From Strongylocentrotus droebachiensis (lineage: Eukaryota > Echinodermata > Echinoidea > Camarodonta > Strongylocentrotidae): 64,000 nucleotides of DNA. Position 1 is the stretch's first letter, and the number at the start of each line of letters is the position of its first letter. The DNA is taken from assembly GCA_035222895.1 (NCBI GenBank), contig JAVYIG010000067.1, positions 744,001 through 808,000 on the forward strand, read 5' to 3'. Below are positions 37,601 to 47,600 of this stretch, one piece after another. The notes beneath the pieces are model-generated. The model had not been told where the DNA came from and searched no databases. It was given only the letters and a program-made list of their open reading frames with translations. The position numbers and the translations under genes were made by a program.

Positions 37601-40352
37601 AATTACATTTGATATTTTCTGACCTGTCAATTATAAGTTGACATTGACCTCGCATATTCTATTCCACATACCAAAGCATACACGTACATACTGAATATAA
37701 TTTTTGCATAAAGTCTTGTACAGATGATTTCTTTTTCAATGAAGTGAATATGATTTACGCTGCAGAAGGTCATCAGAATATATGGAAAAACATACAAATT
37801 ATAAAGCAAATTACATGCAGCAGCATCAACAACAACTAATGCTTGCCAAATTTCCTACATACATGTAATAGCCTTCATTATACATGTTAACATGTAGTAT
37901 GTGAATATGGGCGATTCTTTGTTACAGTATGTGTCCCAGACGGCATGTATGTGAGTTAAATATTCTGTATTCATCTCATCCAAAAGTGAATTTTTTTTGA
38001 TATGACCATTGATCAGGACTCTACACTACTGTCTGTATGCAATAGCCCTATGTAAAATTTCAAAATTCTTGGGGGCCAAACTGAGATTTTGGGCGTCCAT
38101 GTGTCGCGGGCGCCTGGTAATGTCAAGCCCTGCTTTTTGTTTTTTCTGGTGCGAAGCACTACCATCACTACATTAAAATTATTAATCAAGATATTTTTTT
38201 ATTTTAGGATGAAATAAATGTAAAAAGTACATGACACACATGACAAATTGCAAAGAATTGCCCATTTGATTTGAAAAGTTAAAGGTAAAGACCAGTATTG
38301 GCAACGCCCCAATTTCAAAAAATGAAATGGAAGCTCTCATTACCAATCATGTGAAAGAATATGTTTTGACTAATACATGATGATAAAAAATTTGCCGGGA
38401 AACCGCCTACTAATTCATATATTTGGTAAATTTATTTCTCTCATGGTCTGGTGAGAGAGATAGGGTAGTCCCATATACATCTTTCTGTGTATAGTGCTTG
38501 TAACTTTACGAAGAATGAGCCAAATTTCTTATCATTTTGATGATTCCAGAACCTTGCAGATGCTAGATGCTAGATGATCGACCTTTTCTGATCGATTCCA
38601 CAACGTTTCTTTCACAATGCAATCGCATGACCATTACTGGTCTTTACCTTTAAAGCTGCATGTAAACACATTAAAGATTTAAATCTCTCGCAATGTTGCA
38701 TTACAGAGTACATGTACATGTGAATGCTAATACATGGTAGCCTTATTAATCATCTGTTGATAGAGGAGGAGCATGCACATGTACGTGATACAGGTAATGA
38801 ATTGATGTCCTAGAGGTAAACAAAATGCCAGTTATTTAGGCCAACCTACTCTTGTAAATTACACCAGTACATTAGTAGGGTAACATGAACATGAACATCG
38901 TTCTCCCTGTCGACACATACATGTAATGTAATGTACCAAATCCAACTCTTTCTTTTTGTAACATCTCCCCTGCGCATCCATCTGTCAAGTCTGTACATGT
39001 ACCATACCGTGTTAAATGAATGCAACGGTACTCCGTGACATTCAAGGCTGGCATAATCACGTTTCAGCTACAAGGATGACATGGTTGACAGAATGCTAGA
39101 TGAGAAAGTTGTGCAGGTTTTAAAAGATGGGAAAATAAAGGGCAAGGCCAAGGTAATTTGTGTCCTATACATTACAATACATCATAGTATAGTTTTTATT
39201 CTCCTTTATGTCTGTCTTATCCAGGCAATAGTAGAACTACATGTATAAGATCAATAAAATCATCACGTACATGTATACAAAGTCTGGAGTCTGCAGTGCA
39301 AGCCACAAAGTACCTTCGACTTACAACAATATATCCTGACAATAAGGCTGCATCAATCTTGTTTAAAACCTGCAACGTTTCATGTGAAACACATACAATG
39401 TACATGTAAAATTTTGCAACTAAAATTCACTAGTTTCAATGAGCAGTCAGAATATGATAGGAGAAAGAATGTAAGAAAGAAGTTCAAAAGCCTAAAATAA
39501 AATTAATGCTATTTACATTTAAGGAAAAATTAGCAATATATGGAGGCACTTTAATAAGAAGTGATCTGCTTTTTACATGACCCGTACATGAAAATTACCA
39601 GACATTTCTAAAATAAAGTAGTGCACGAACATAAAAGGCTTAAAATGAGCACATTTTCTGGGTTACCACATTCGTTCTTGAGGCATACATGAACGTATAA
39701 ACATGTACATGTGTACATAAACGCATAGATAAACGCATTCGTAATTTGTGAAGGCCTTCCCTTACTTCCAATAATAGAAGCATCCATACTCACCAAGTCT
39801 TAGTTCTCCAAAATTACCACATCCAATTTTCTTTCCCACCCTGAAATTGGGTCCAACCATAAGTACTCCTGGATTGCCTGCATTGCTCTGGCGTCCCCCA
39901 CTGCTGCCAGTCCTCGAACTGGGCTTTTTGCGGTGACGATTATCGTCATATTTATGTGTTCCGCTCATTTTGAATCCGACTTCGCTATTCCGAGCTTAGT
40001 TCAGTAGTTTCCTCCCCTCTCTCACTCTCTGTCGAGCCAAGTAGCACCAGCACAATGATTAAGATTCAATCACACACTCAATGATAGGGTTGTTTTTCAT
40101 TTGTAGTAACTCCAAATTAAATCCACTGTAAGAAGACGATTCACTGTAAATGCGGTTATCCAATACATGTACTCATCAGGATGAACACATGTTCCTGCTG
40201 ACCGACCGCATCACCAATCTTTGAATGGTCAATTCCGAAGATCGTTGATCACAGGAGATAAATGTATCCCACGGTTGGGACGTCCACTTAGTATTCACCT
40301 TTATGGTCCGTCCATTGGTTGGTTGAAAATAGTATCCCTTGGAAATATTTAA
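10575..40352 (-). CDS. CSNK1G: Casein kinase I gamma, 5' part of gene (three coding exons)
   Basis: Serine/threonine kinase of the CK1 family, gamma class; family members are membrane-associated and act in Wnt/LRP6 phosphorylation and vesicle traffic (family knowledge). Three exons join in phase (39968-39794, 33312-33272, 10644-10575) to give the first 95 residues: a basic, Ser/Gly-rich head, then [20 protein letters not shown] (glycine loop, about residues 39-58), the ATP-lysine motif VAIK (about 68-71) and [18 protein letters not shown] (about 73-90), all nearly identical to vertebrate CSNK1G1/2/3. The catalytic HRD-equivalent, DFG and C-terminal exons are not in the window and must lie left of position 1. 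The introns are very large (about 6.5 and 22.6 kb, plus more than 10 kb). Invertebrates usually have one CK1 gamma gene, so I do not assign a paralogue number. Confidence 0.95.
11653..12049. mobile_element. TTAA-flanked MITE, family A, copy 1
   Basis: TTAA-AGGTAAAGATCAGT at the left and CTGGTCTTTACC-TTAA at the right. Inner sequence matches the 38279 copy in reverse orientation (GGTCATGCGATTGCATTGTG, GTGGAATCGATCAGAAAAGG). Contains a perfect small palindrome CTATCCGGTCCGGATAG near 11872. Confidence 0.87.
12570..12632 (+). mobile_element. LINE or SINE 3' tail fragment
   Basis: TGAGCGCTATAAAAGAACCC followed by ATT/ATC repeats, the same type of tail as at 25023. Upstream sequence is not recognisable. 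Confidence 0.5.
13001..13017 (+). repeat. G17 homopolymer
   Basis: Seventeen consecutive G on the plus strand (C on the CSNK1G transcript). Confidence 0.9.
15102..15448. mobile_element. Possible MITE with AAAACGC ends
   Basis: AAAACGCCGAACATACCCCGG at the left and CCGGGGCTGTATTTAAGCGTTTT at the right form an imperfect inverted repeat. Flanking duplication not clear. No ORF. Confidence 0.42.
17582..17606 (+). repeat. GA microsatellite
   Basis: About 12 AG units. Confidence 0.9.
19120..19200 (+). repeat. A-rich composite low-complexity block
   Basis: Two A runs of about 20 bases separated by a T-rich segment, within a CpG-containing stretch (18990-19246) that repeats TAGGAGG(C/A)GG and has GAGCGTCC / GGACGCT near its borders. 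May be a worn transposon; not resolvable. Confidence 0.7.
19938..20647. mobile_element. MITE with 55-bp inverted ends and an internal tandem duplication
   Basis: AGGGACTTTTCGATTTGCACGT ... GGACTGCAACGTATGCGGTCA at the left pairs with TGACCGCATACGTCGCAGTCC ... ACGTGCAAATCGAAAAGTCCCT at the right, flanked by ATT on both sides (a 3-bp target, Harbinger-like by inference). Inside, a 134-base unit (CTTAGTGAGCGCGAAA...) is repeated in tandem at 20063 and 20197. CpG-rich compared with its surroundings. Confidence 0.85.
22500..22560. promoter_or_regulatory. Possible internal promoter motifs in a CSNK1G intron
   Basis: A perfect CRE TGACGTCA (22510-22517) and an ETS site ACTTCCGGG (22543-22551) lie 26 bases apart in a locally CpG-rich part (about 21430-22560) of the 22.6-kb intron. 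A minus-strand donor GGAG-GTAAGA sits at 22002. No exon could be proven. Confidence 0.3.
22991..23235 (-). repeat. Dispersed repeat with GC box and ATTGG (copy 3)
   Basis: On the minus strand CTGGGCGGGGCTTATTTTGAG ... AATGATTGGGCAACTGACCTC. Outer ends GGCCTGTTCACACTCCAC and TTCAGACATGAAG. Closest match is copy 1. Confidence 0.6.
23681..23870 (+). repeat. 96-bp tandem duplication in a CSNK1G intron
   Basis: TAGCCAAACAATGATTATTGG ... TTGCTCACATTCGGTA at 23681 recurs at 23777. Both copies contain AAGTCTGAACAGGGG, a motif also seen at the ends of the GC-box repeats. Confidence 0.88.
24092..24597. mobile_element. Nonautonomous DNA transposon enclosing a LINE fragment
   Basis: Inverted ends TACCATAAATCTCCGTGTATAA and TTATACACAGAGATTTACGGTA, with the inner motif TGTATAAGGCGCACC repeated at the left. 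The middle (about 24255-24365, minus strand) encodes [10 protein letters not shown] and, one frame over, FLIYINDL, the fingers/palm motifs of a LINE reverse transcriptase. So a LINE piece was inserted into or captured by this element. Confidence 0.75.
25023..25779 (-). mobile_element. CR1/L2-type LINE, 5'-truncated copy
   Basis: Minus-strand reading gives the C-terminal end of a non-LTR reverse transcriptase: [62 protein letters not shown] and [14 protein letters not shown], then stop at 25247. The frame stays open over about 175 codons. The 3' tail is AAGCGCTATATAAATG followed by an ATT repeat ending at 25023. The catalytic YADD part is missing. In a CSNK1G intron, same strand as CSNK1G. Confidence 0.88.
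27214..27562. mobile_element. TTAA MITE family B copy in CSNK1G intron
   Basis: Starts GCATTGTTTAACAATG and ends ATACCT-TTAA. Long stretches match the 50180 copy (GATGCATGGCCTTACGTG; GATATGGTATAATATTG). The left TTAA is lost. It is the only family B copy outside CEP120 in the window. Confidence 0.82.
28285..28311 (+). repeat. CT microsatellite
   Basis: TC run of about 26 bases. A GA run follows 350 bases later at 28662-28688, so the two are inverted to each other. Confidence 0.9.
28662..28688 (+). repeat. GA microsatellite
   Basis: AG run of about 26 bases, inverted relative to the CT run at 28285. Confidence 0.9.
29137..29345 (+). repeat. 113-bp tandem duplication in a CSNK1G intron
   Basis: TTTAATGATATGGAGGCGTGATTCATG ... 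CACGAAATCAAATTGACCATC at 29137 recurs at 29250 with a few changes. No coding frame shared by both copies. The block itself looks unlike the known transposon ends in the window. Confidence 0.88.
32236..32312 (-). repeat. Dispersed repeat with GC box (copy 4)
   Basis: On the minus strand AAGTGGGCGGGGCATATCGTGAGTG, then a diverged region. The outer end is GTTCACATTAGAAG. Shorter match than copies 1-3; the far end is not clear. Confidence 0.5.
33272..33312 (-). CDS. CSNK1G: CSNK1G 41-bp micro-exon with the VAIK lysine
   Basis: Minus-strand acceptor (CTGCCAACAG) and donor (TTG followed by GTAAGTAC) bound 41 bases that complete the split glycine codon and encode [14 protein letters not shown]. The VAIK lysine is the ATP-phosphate-binding residue of the kinase. 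Enters in phase 1, leaves in phase 0. Too short for ORF callers; found by matching the vertebrate sequence GKNLYTNEYVAIKL. Confidence 0.95.
35306..35697. mobile_element. MITE with AGGCCTGTCTTCA ends
   Basis: AGGCCTGTCTTCACTATCTC/GAGATTGCCAAATA at the left and TATTTGGCAATCTC/GAGATGATGAAGACGCGCCT at the right, flanked by TAC on both sides. Inside are many copies of TATCCxGCTATTTG and GATATCTTGGGATAG in both orientations. No ORF. Confidence 0.82.
36145..36212 (+). mobile_element. LINE 3' tail fragment
   Basis: TGTATTAAGCCCTATATAAAAG followed by an ATT run, matching the 3' terminus of the LINE at 25023-25779 in the opposite orientation. Dead fragment. Confidence 0.6.
38279..38653. mobile_element. 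TTAA-flanked MITE, family A, copy 2
   Basis: TTAA-AGGTAAAGACCAGT to ACTGGTCTTTACCT-TTAA, intact inverted ends of at least 13 bases. Opposite orientation to the copy at 11653, in a different CSNK1G intron. No ORF. Confidence 0.87.
39794..40352 (-). CDS. CSNK1G: CSNK1G exon with 5' UTR and start codon
   Basis: Coding part is 39968-39794: 58 codons plus one base, beginning [15 protein letters not shown] and ending in the glycine loop. The 3' end is a clean donor (CTTG followed by GTGAGT on the minus strand), phase 1. The 5' edge at 40352 is inferred from a minus-strand acceptor (TTTATATCTTTGCAG). That leaves about 384 bases of 5' UTR in this exon, similar to vertebrate CSNK1G genes, whose start codon sits in an internal exon. 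The UTR contains a short upstream ORF ([11 protein letters not shown], about 40211-40176). Confidence 0.88.
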
Positions 40353-43300
40353 CTGCAAAGATATAAATGAAAATTTATTTGTGAATATAGAAACAAAGTA
40401 AACATATCTTGAGAAAGCAATGAATTAACAACATTAATTTAAACAAACAAACAAACAAAACATAAATAGTAACCAAGTGAGCCATTCTGAATATCAAAAA
40501 TGAAGAATTCCTTTCAAATGAATACAGAATGATCCAAGAACCATATGGATGAAGACTGTACCAATGTAAAATTAAAGACTCTAGAGGTTCATAAAATACA
40601 AATCACTTGGGCCCCCGTACTTCTTCAAGGATCATTTGCACGCAGCTTGTAATTAATCACAAGTATTCAATCAACAGGAAAACAAGTGGACTTGTATCAA
40701 TGAGATCTCTATCAACATGACTGTATGGATGCTTGAGGCAGTATTCCAGTTGGTGGTGGAGCTGCATGTACTGTCTTCATGTATGGTAACACTATACACC
40801 AGTGAGAAGAAAAAAATACAAGGGTGCGGTAAGCAATCTACACGTGTACATGTATGTACATGTACTGTATGTCTAGAAAGCTCAAAAATAGCTCTGGTAA
40901 ACTAGAAAAAAGCTGTGGTAACACATACATGTACATTTGTACATTACATGTACAGTATATGTCACTGTGAGAAAATCATACTTTCATAATATAATTCATC
41001 CTAAAAGAGCTTCCGCAAACAGAAATAATGTATTTTTTTTATTAGCACTTCTATACACTCATCACTACAGTGTTGGGTACAGGAAGGAGTGGAATTCCAT
41101 TATTTGTTTATATTTGTTTTAATTTTATTTTTTTATTATTATTATTATTAATTTGTTTTTGTTGTTGTTTTGGGTTTTTTTTTTCTTCTGGGGGCACACT
41201 CCCATTCATGTAACGATTCCGGAATTCCAGAGCAACCTGCTAAGTGGCATGTGGCCCTGCTATTTGAACTATATTTTGTACATGTACATGTAACTCTTAC
41301 ATACATGCATGCATACAATTTGGCAAGCAAGAGTCGCATTACAGGAATATCATTTAACCCCACCCATTCAAATTTATGATTTTGAAAAAGCAAAATATAT
41401 ACATGTACACTGTATGTACATATATTTGAGTAATAAAAAAAAAGACACATGGAGCCAACATAAACAATTCCCTGGTAGACATGTACATGTACACCATAAA
41501 GCACTACAACAGAGTATGAAACAGATACATACATGTACATGTACATTTCTAAAGAAATATATGACTCTTAATCTTGAGCAATGAAAGTGCAATAACCCAT
41601 TAGTCACTCCTAATTCTGAATACAATTCAACTTGCTATAAAAAGAAGTCATACATATGTAGAAAACAGGAACTTGAATGTAGGTTATATGTGCTGGTGAA
41701 AGTTAAAAAGGTGAAAGTTAAAAAGATGAAAAAAATAGATATCTTAATATTTTTCTATCTTATCCAAAGAGGTTGTATTATAACCTTTGATGGTAAAACA
41801 CAGGCCGTAAGAAGTTTATCATGGAATGGCTGCATTTCGAGTAATCATATGTTAAGCACAAAATAACAACCACCACCACCAAAATCAAATGGATTTATTT
41901 TTCCCAATACGTTTCTGGTTGTATACCGTAGGCCATCGCTGATTTGCTGAATTATGAATATCAGACTAATACATTTTGTTTAAATGAATATTCTTCAGCT
42001 TAAAAATGAAACCTCACACAAACAAATTATAAAATGAAATTAGAAAAGAGAAAATGATGATTCATAACTATCCTATTCTATGGTAGTTTCCCTCTTTCCA
42101 ATTCAATGGTGTTGATACAGCTTCTCTCTTGAACCACCCAGGTCATGTGATGACTAATACACATACACAAATAGCTTTGTATTGTAATTTACATGTAGTA
42201 CAGTTAACACACCCTCCTTTTCTTTGAGATCTAAATGGTTTATACGGATTTACTCCACTGCATTTACGAAATGAAAACTTAAATTGCTTTGTTTCGTTGT
42301 TTTGTTTTGAAAGAATATCTCCATCCTATAAATATATTTTTTTTATAGGAATTCAGGAGGAAAAGATGCAGATCATTTGAGTTTGAGCAAAGTACATGTA
42401 TATGAAATCATATAAAAGAGAAAAGAAAAAGAAGAGAGACAAAAACAAATACAAAATAGCTACGAGATGTGGAAAGAATGTTGATGTGATTCCTTTTTTA
42501 TCAATTAATATAAATTCAAACAATATAATCAATAATAATAACCATAGATTTTTAATAAAGAGCAACATCAACCAAATCAATTCAGAATTTTCATTCTGTC
42601 TCACAAATTGAAACCTGTTATTATTCAAATGTTTATTGTTATCTTTGTTTTTTTTCCAGGGGGGATTCTTTAAAAGAGAATACAAAATTAAACGAAAAAA
42701 TATTGTCTTTACACATAAAATTCAAGTGCGAACGAATACCTCTTACTATCAAATTACATGTATAATAAATTACTAGCATGAGGAGAAGAGGAGCAAGGTT
42801 GCAGCTGCAACTACCACCTGAAACCTTTCAGGACCGCCTCCACTCATAAAAGAAGTTTCACACACTGCCTGATACACATGGGACCTAAAATAGATTTCAA
42901 GGTTAGCTTCTAGCCTTTCATCCTAAAAGATTGAACGGCGCGATCGCGGAACACATGATCTTTGAGTGCTCTTCACTGAACTCTAAATTTACATTAATTT
43001 TCCCCATTTCGCGGTGAAAATTTGGTTATTTTTTTTACATTATCTCAAATTAGCTGAGATGCATCTTTTTACTTGCACTATAGCTTAGTTCTTTGTTACT
43101 GCACTCAATGTCATGTGTTCTTGGGATTGCAGCCCCAGCAATCAAAGTACGACTTTACTCTACGAAGAGGAATGTACTCATTGGAAGAAGAAGAAGAAAT
43201 GACAGAGCTCATCACTAAACTGATTTGCTTAGGCACCTAAAATGTTATCCTGGACCCTCCCCCCCCCCTAAACAATATAAAAATCATCTAATTTTTACAT

Positions 43301-44360
43301 GAGGCTCATTCATCCAGACCATAAATTTTGTTAATGGACCCCCTACACAAGGAAAAAACACACAAAGTAATCTTGGGCAAACAGCTAGAAAAGAAGTCCA
43401 ACTTCATTGACATTTCCCTGAAATGCTTGATTTTTCAACAAGCATTTCAGCGAGAATTTATTGTGAATGAACTTAGACCCAATCACTGGCCCCAGTATTT
43501 TCTTGTTCTGAACTTGACCTCATTTCATCTGATACTCCAATTCCTATTGGCTGATTAGTGTTCCTTCTGTGCCCTTTTATCTTTTCAATTGCCTGTTATC
43601 TAATCATTTAGTAAATGTTTTATTTTACTTTTCTTGTTGTATTGAACTCATTAGTCTCTCCTTACGTTTCTTCTTCAACTTCAACGCAAGCTTTTGAGTT
43701 TTGTAATCTGTCTCTCATCATCTTCACACTTATCACGCTTAAGCCTTAAAACATTTACTTTCACTTTGCCCTTGTTCTTTATTTCCATTCTTCATTTCCC
43801 CTGGCTTTTGCCGTCCTCATGTCTTTCTTCTTTTATTTTACTTTCTCTTCATGCTGTTGATTGGTGACTCAGCGAGCCTCCGATAATGATGTCACAGGGA
43901 ATCATTTGACCGACATGGCAGATCTGAAAATGAAATTAACAACTCGAGCTCGAGCTTGCACATTGCATGAACCATCACTCGACTCAGTCATAGAAACTTA
44001 ATACACATGTTAATGAGAATAGTGACTTGAAGGTAAGAAGTTAAGCTACACCAGGGAAATAAACATACACATACATCTTCTAAGACTCAGTGGAATCTCA
44101 CGGTATCATCACATCTTTTCATCATTCATGTAGCAATGAATGATGAGGAGCACTTGTTCATGCAACTGCGGGTGGCTTGTTGGCCACTTCCTGTTGCCAT
44201 GGGCGGTAGGCTGATCAAATAAGTCTATTTCAAACGAAAATTCTTCCCACACAAGAGTATTTCATACAGAATGAACAAAACAAAAACATACGATATTTAC
44301 TGTCTTTACATCAAGCACGGTTCTTGAAAAATATAGCAATAGGAGACGAATATACAGTAC
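40353..44360 (-). other. Probable CSNK1G first intron (5' UTR)
   Basis: AT-rich, with CAAA repeats (40440-40460), ATT runs (41130-41150) and several ACATGTACATGTA runs. No recognisable coding sequence. Intron status depends on the candidate first exon at 44361. Confidence 0.5.
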
Positions 44361-44435
44361 CTGATTTGTAATCCTTCCATTGATTAGAATTCACGTACGA
44401 TCCCTCGACCCCGTTGTTCATATCTGTTTGAGATG
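44361..44435 (-). other. CSNK1G: Candidate noncoding first exon of CSNK1G
   Basis: On the minus strand a donor-like sequence (ATCAG followed by GTACTGTATA) ends at 44361, just inside the shared promoter. If transcription starts near the CRE at 44434, this would be a roughly 75-base noncoding exon spliced over about 4 kb to the acceptor at 40352. Inferred from position and the splice motif only; the 5' end is a guess. Confidence 0.4.
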
Positions 44436-44515
44436 ACGTCACTTCCGCCAATAAGCTCGCTCGATATCGGCAAGGCGCATGCGTAATGTATTCTCAAAAT
44501 GGCCGCTAAATTTGA
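44425..44515. promoter_or_regulatory. Bidirectional promoter of CSNK1G and CEP120
   Basis: A short cluster of housekeeping promoter motifs with no TATA box: perfect CRE TGACGTCA (44434-44441), ETS-like ACTTCCGC (44441-44448), CCAAT box (44448-44452), NRF1 core GCGCATGCG (44475-44483) and a YY1 match AAAATGGCCGC (44496-44506) fitting AAnATGGCnGC. CpGs are concentrated here compared with the flanks. The YY1 orientation fits CEP120, since YY1 sites usually sit just downstream of the start site of the gene they read with. Nothing else between the two genes looks like a promoter. Confidence 0.75.
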
Positions 44516-44546
44516 AGAGATTGTTTACAAAATTTCAGTTTGGTGA
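44499..44546 (+). CDS. CEP120 upstream ORF starting in the YY1 site
   Basis: The ATG within the YY1 motif opens a 15-codon frame, MAAKFEEIVYKISVW, closed by TGA at 44544-44546. It ends 25 bases before the CEP120 start codon and is in a different frame. Its context (A at -3, G at +4) is as good as the main start. Whether it is translated depends on where transcription begins. Confidence 0.4.
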   Translation: MAAKFEEIVYKISVW

Positions 44547-44571
44547 TTTCATTGATATTGATCACTTCAAA

Positions 44572-44617
44572 ATGGGAGCAGATGAGCAATATCTTCTCGT
44601 TGTGTCTGTAATATGCG
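44572..44617 (+). CDS. CEP120: CEP120 coding exon 1
   Basis: Residues 1-15 plus one base ([15 protein letters not shown]), first strand of C2A. Ends in phase 1 at TGCG followed by GTGAGTGT. A 46-base coding part, too short for ORF callers; placed from the phase of exon 2 and the human N-terminus. Confidence 0.9.
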
Positions 44618-47600
44618 GTGAGTGTGTTTACGTAATATGATCCCTCTTTCAAATGCTTGATTGGGAGAGTGCATCTTGACAGAGTTCACAGTGTTGTCCC
44701 ATCTATTATACTTGGCGTAGGGTCTAGTGTAACTGTGATATTCCTGTCACTTACTTATTTGTCACTCACTTACTAATTACTATGAATTAGTCTTCTTATC
44801 TTAGTTCATTTGGCTCTTAGCCTTAAGTGGAGATTTCAAAAGCTCTTAGGGTACTCTCCCGCAAGTCATGGGTCCAAAATTTGGGCACACTCGCTTCCCC
44901 CTAGCTCCCAAATTTTAAAAATAAAGTAAAAATGGGTGCAAATATTTTGAACTAGAAAATTTATACCTAAAATTATAAACAGTAAGGTTGCTGGTCCGAG
45001 GTTGCTGGTCCGAGAATGAATATCGTCCCCATAAACGAGGATATCCTCATAAACGCGGACAAATCGCGTCCTGAAAAATAATGATCGTCCACATTTTTCG
45101 CTGATGTTCTTTTTGGGGGGCGCTCAGTCTGGGGGTGTAGGGTTTCAAGATCCATGCACTGACAATGCGAATAACAGATTCTGCATATTAAAATACCCCA
45201 GTTCACAGTCTACACTTATTGTCTGTAGGTTGTCTATCTTCCCGTGGATTTATCGTTCATAACGTGAAAGTCTCTGTGCAAAGTGAATGTGAAATGCATC
45301 GAATCCGTTTTTCGCATTGCCAACGCAAGGATAGGCAATAAGAATCGTCCGCGAAAATGAAGGCAATCCTTATTTTGTAGGACACGTCTGTCCCCGTTTA
45401 CGGAGACGATCCTCGTTTATGCTGACGTTCCTTATTCTTGGACCAGCGCCCCTACTGACATCAAGTATTTATACTAAGTTATCCAAATTATTGTCAAAGA
45501 GTTTCTGGCAATCTCAAAATTTGATGTGGATCAAATACTCAACTAAAGAAAAAGTCATAAAAACAAGGATTCCTTTATTTGCGCACAAGGATTTACTAGT
45601 GATTTATTAACAAAATAGCAATTCATCAAAGTTAAGATAAAATTTTGCATTAATTGAAAGCCAAAATATTGTACAATATGTTGGTATAACTTTTTGATTA
45701 CAATTTTGATTTCATATTCTTTTAAAATGAAGATTTTCAAACCCTCGTCGGTAAGGTTATATTTTTCCTAAATTTTCAGATCTTTTGTCAATATGTTCAT
45801 AATTTCACATCCAATCAATAGAAGAAAAAATAGTCACTACGCAATGTTCCTCTTTCCATTACCCATTGGTGATATTAGCCCTAAATCACAAGAATTACCA
45901 ATTCCTGTTTGATAGATCACAACGTTAAACACCAAAGCTTTCTTTTCCACTTTTAGTTTTCACCAACTGTCTCTGGCATGTGTATGCTTTGTTTAGCTCA
46001 AGCTGATACCAGAACAGACTTCACATTTAACTTATACTTCCCACAATTTTAATTTGATTAAGGATTCTAATGACACAAAATATTCTTCTCCTTACAGGAA
46101 GGAAGTTTCCAAAACGTCCAAGTCAGGAGTTATTGGTGGAGTCTAAGTTTGATGGAGAGCTTTTAGCCACAGACCCTGTCCAGCACAGCGAGTCTCCAGA
46201 GTTTCATACAGAGCTTGCCTGGGAGCTCAGCAAGAAGACACTCCACCAACATCGTTTGCAGCGGACTCCCATAAAACTGCAGTGCTACTCCATTAACATA
46301 CAGACCAAGACAAGGGAGAGCATAGGATATGTTGTTCTTGATCTAAGGTCTGCCTTGGTCAAGGATGTTGCCCCTGCCAAACTTCCAGTGGTAAGAATTA
46401 AACACCCCTCTGTAATTTGTCATGCTAATACATTTGGGTTTTGCTGTCCCATATATGTTACCAAGAAGAAAGAAGAATAACAAAAAGTAACATTGCAAGT
46501 GTCATTCTTTCATTATTTAGTATGAGTATAATGATTCAAGCCCCAATAGGGCTGTATAGAATCACTGGGAGTACTAAAATTTCTATGAGGTTGGAATTAT
46601 ATGGGACAAATTGCCTATGACTTGCCCACAATTACTTCAGCAAAAATTGTTTCTTGGCTTTACTATATCAAAGAAAAAAATTGTAGGGATGAAGTAGCAA
46701 TTGGGTGTTTGGTCAGGTTTAGGGTTAGGTAAAACAACGTTGAACTTGAAGTTTAGAATTTGCTCAGTTTTGGAAATTGGCCACAAACATTTGTTGCCGC
46801 ACAATGTGTTGTACATTTACTCATGCTTTGTAAAGTTGAAAGAGTTGAGATATACTCTATGCCTATTTAAGGATACAGGATTAAAATAATAGCTCTGTGT
46901 CTTGACAATAGGCCTACATGTCCTTTATCTTTGCATTTCCTTGTTTGACTTTCAGTTTGTTATTCCTTCTTAGTTCCAATATAAATCTTTCCAAGGGTAT
47001 CATTTTGTTGAGCCTGTACCAGAAAGTAAGAAGTAATATTAACGTCATCCAAAAACTTGTTTTGTTTCAAAGTAAACTTACCATTGCTTGACACATTATT
47101 TGACAAATTTTCTACCCTTTAATAACACTATTTATCCATATTCAAATCTATTTCAGGCTAGCAAGTGGTATAATATACTGAACTCCAAATATCACAAGCA
47201 CAAGCCCGAGATACAGCTGGGGATTTCCCTTGAATTAGATATACCTGTCAAGGATGAGAGCTTCAAGGCCAGAGCAGCTCCACCAAGGAAGGGACAAGGT
47301 AAAAAACTTACAGTAAAGAAATACTTGGAGGGGTGGTATTTACTGCAAACAAGTGCAGGGAATCCATTTCAAAGAAAGAAGTCTTTACAGGTTCTTTAAA
47401 AAAAGTGTCCATGAAGGTTGTCTTGAAAGAGATACGCAACTTCAAGAAAAGGGGCTTTTATTTTATGGATATGGACAGGTGGTCTGTGGCTGCAAAGTTA
47501 TATCTTTCAGACTAAATAAATTCCTTATATTACTTAATTGTAAAAGAACTACATACAGTATCAATTTTATGTAGTGAGACCATAAAAGTTTTAAACTCCT

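Larger units (their letters stand above)
33313..39793 (-). other. CSNK1G 6.5-kb intron
   Basis: Contains the MITE at 35306-35697, a LINE tail at 36145, an AT-rich ATTT stretch (36540-36670), the second family A MITE and a high density of TACATGTA palindromes. No other exon found. Confidence 0.8.

Noticed and set aside
40176-40358. 60-residue minus-strand ORF upstream of CSNK1G
   Set aside because: Its ATG lies in the intron, across the acceptor at 40352; the exonic part belongs to the 5' UTR.
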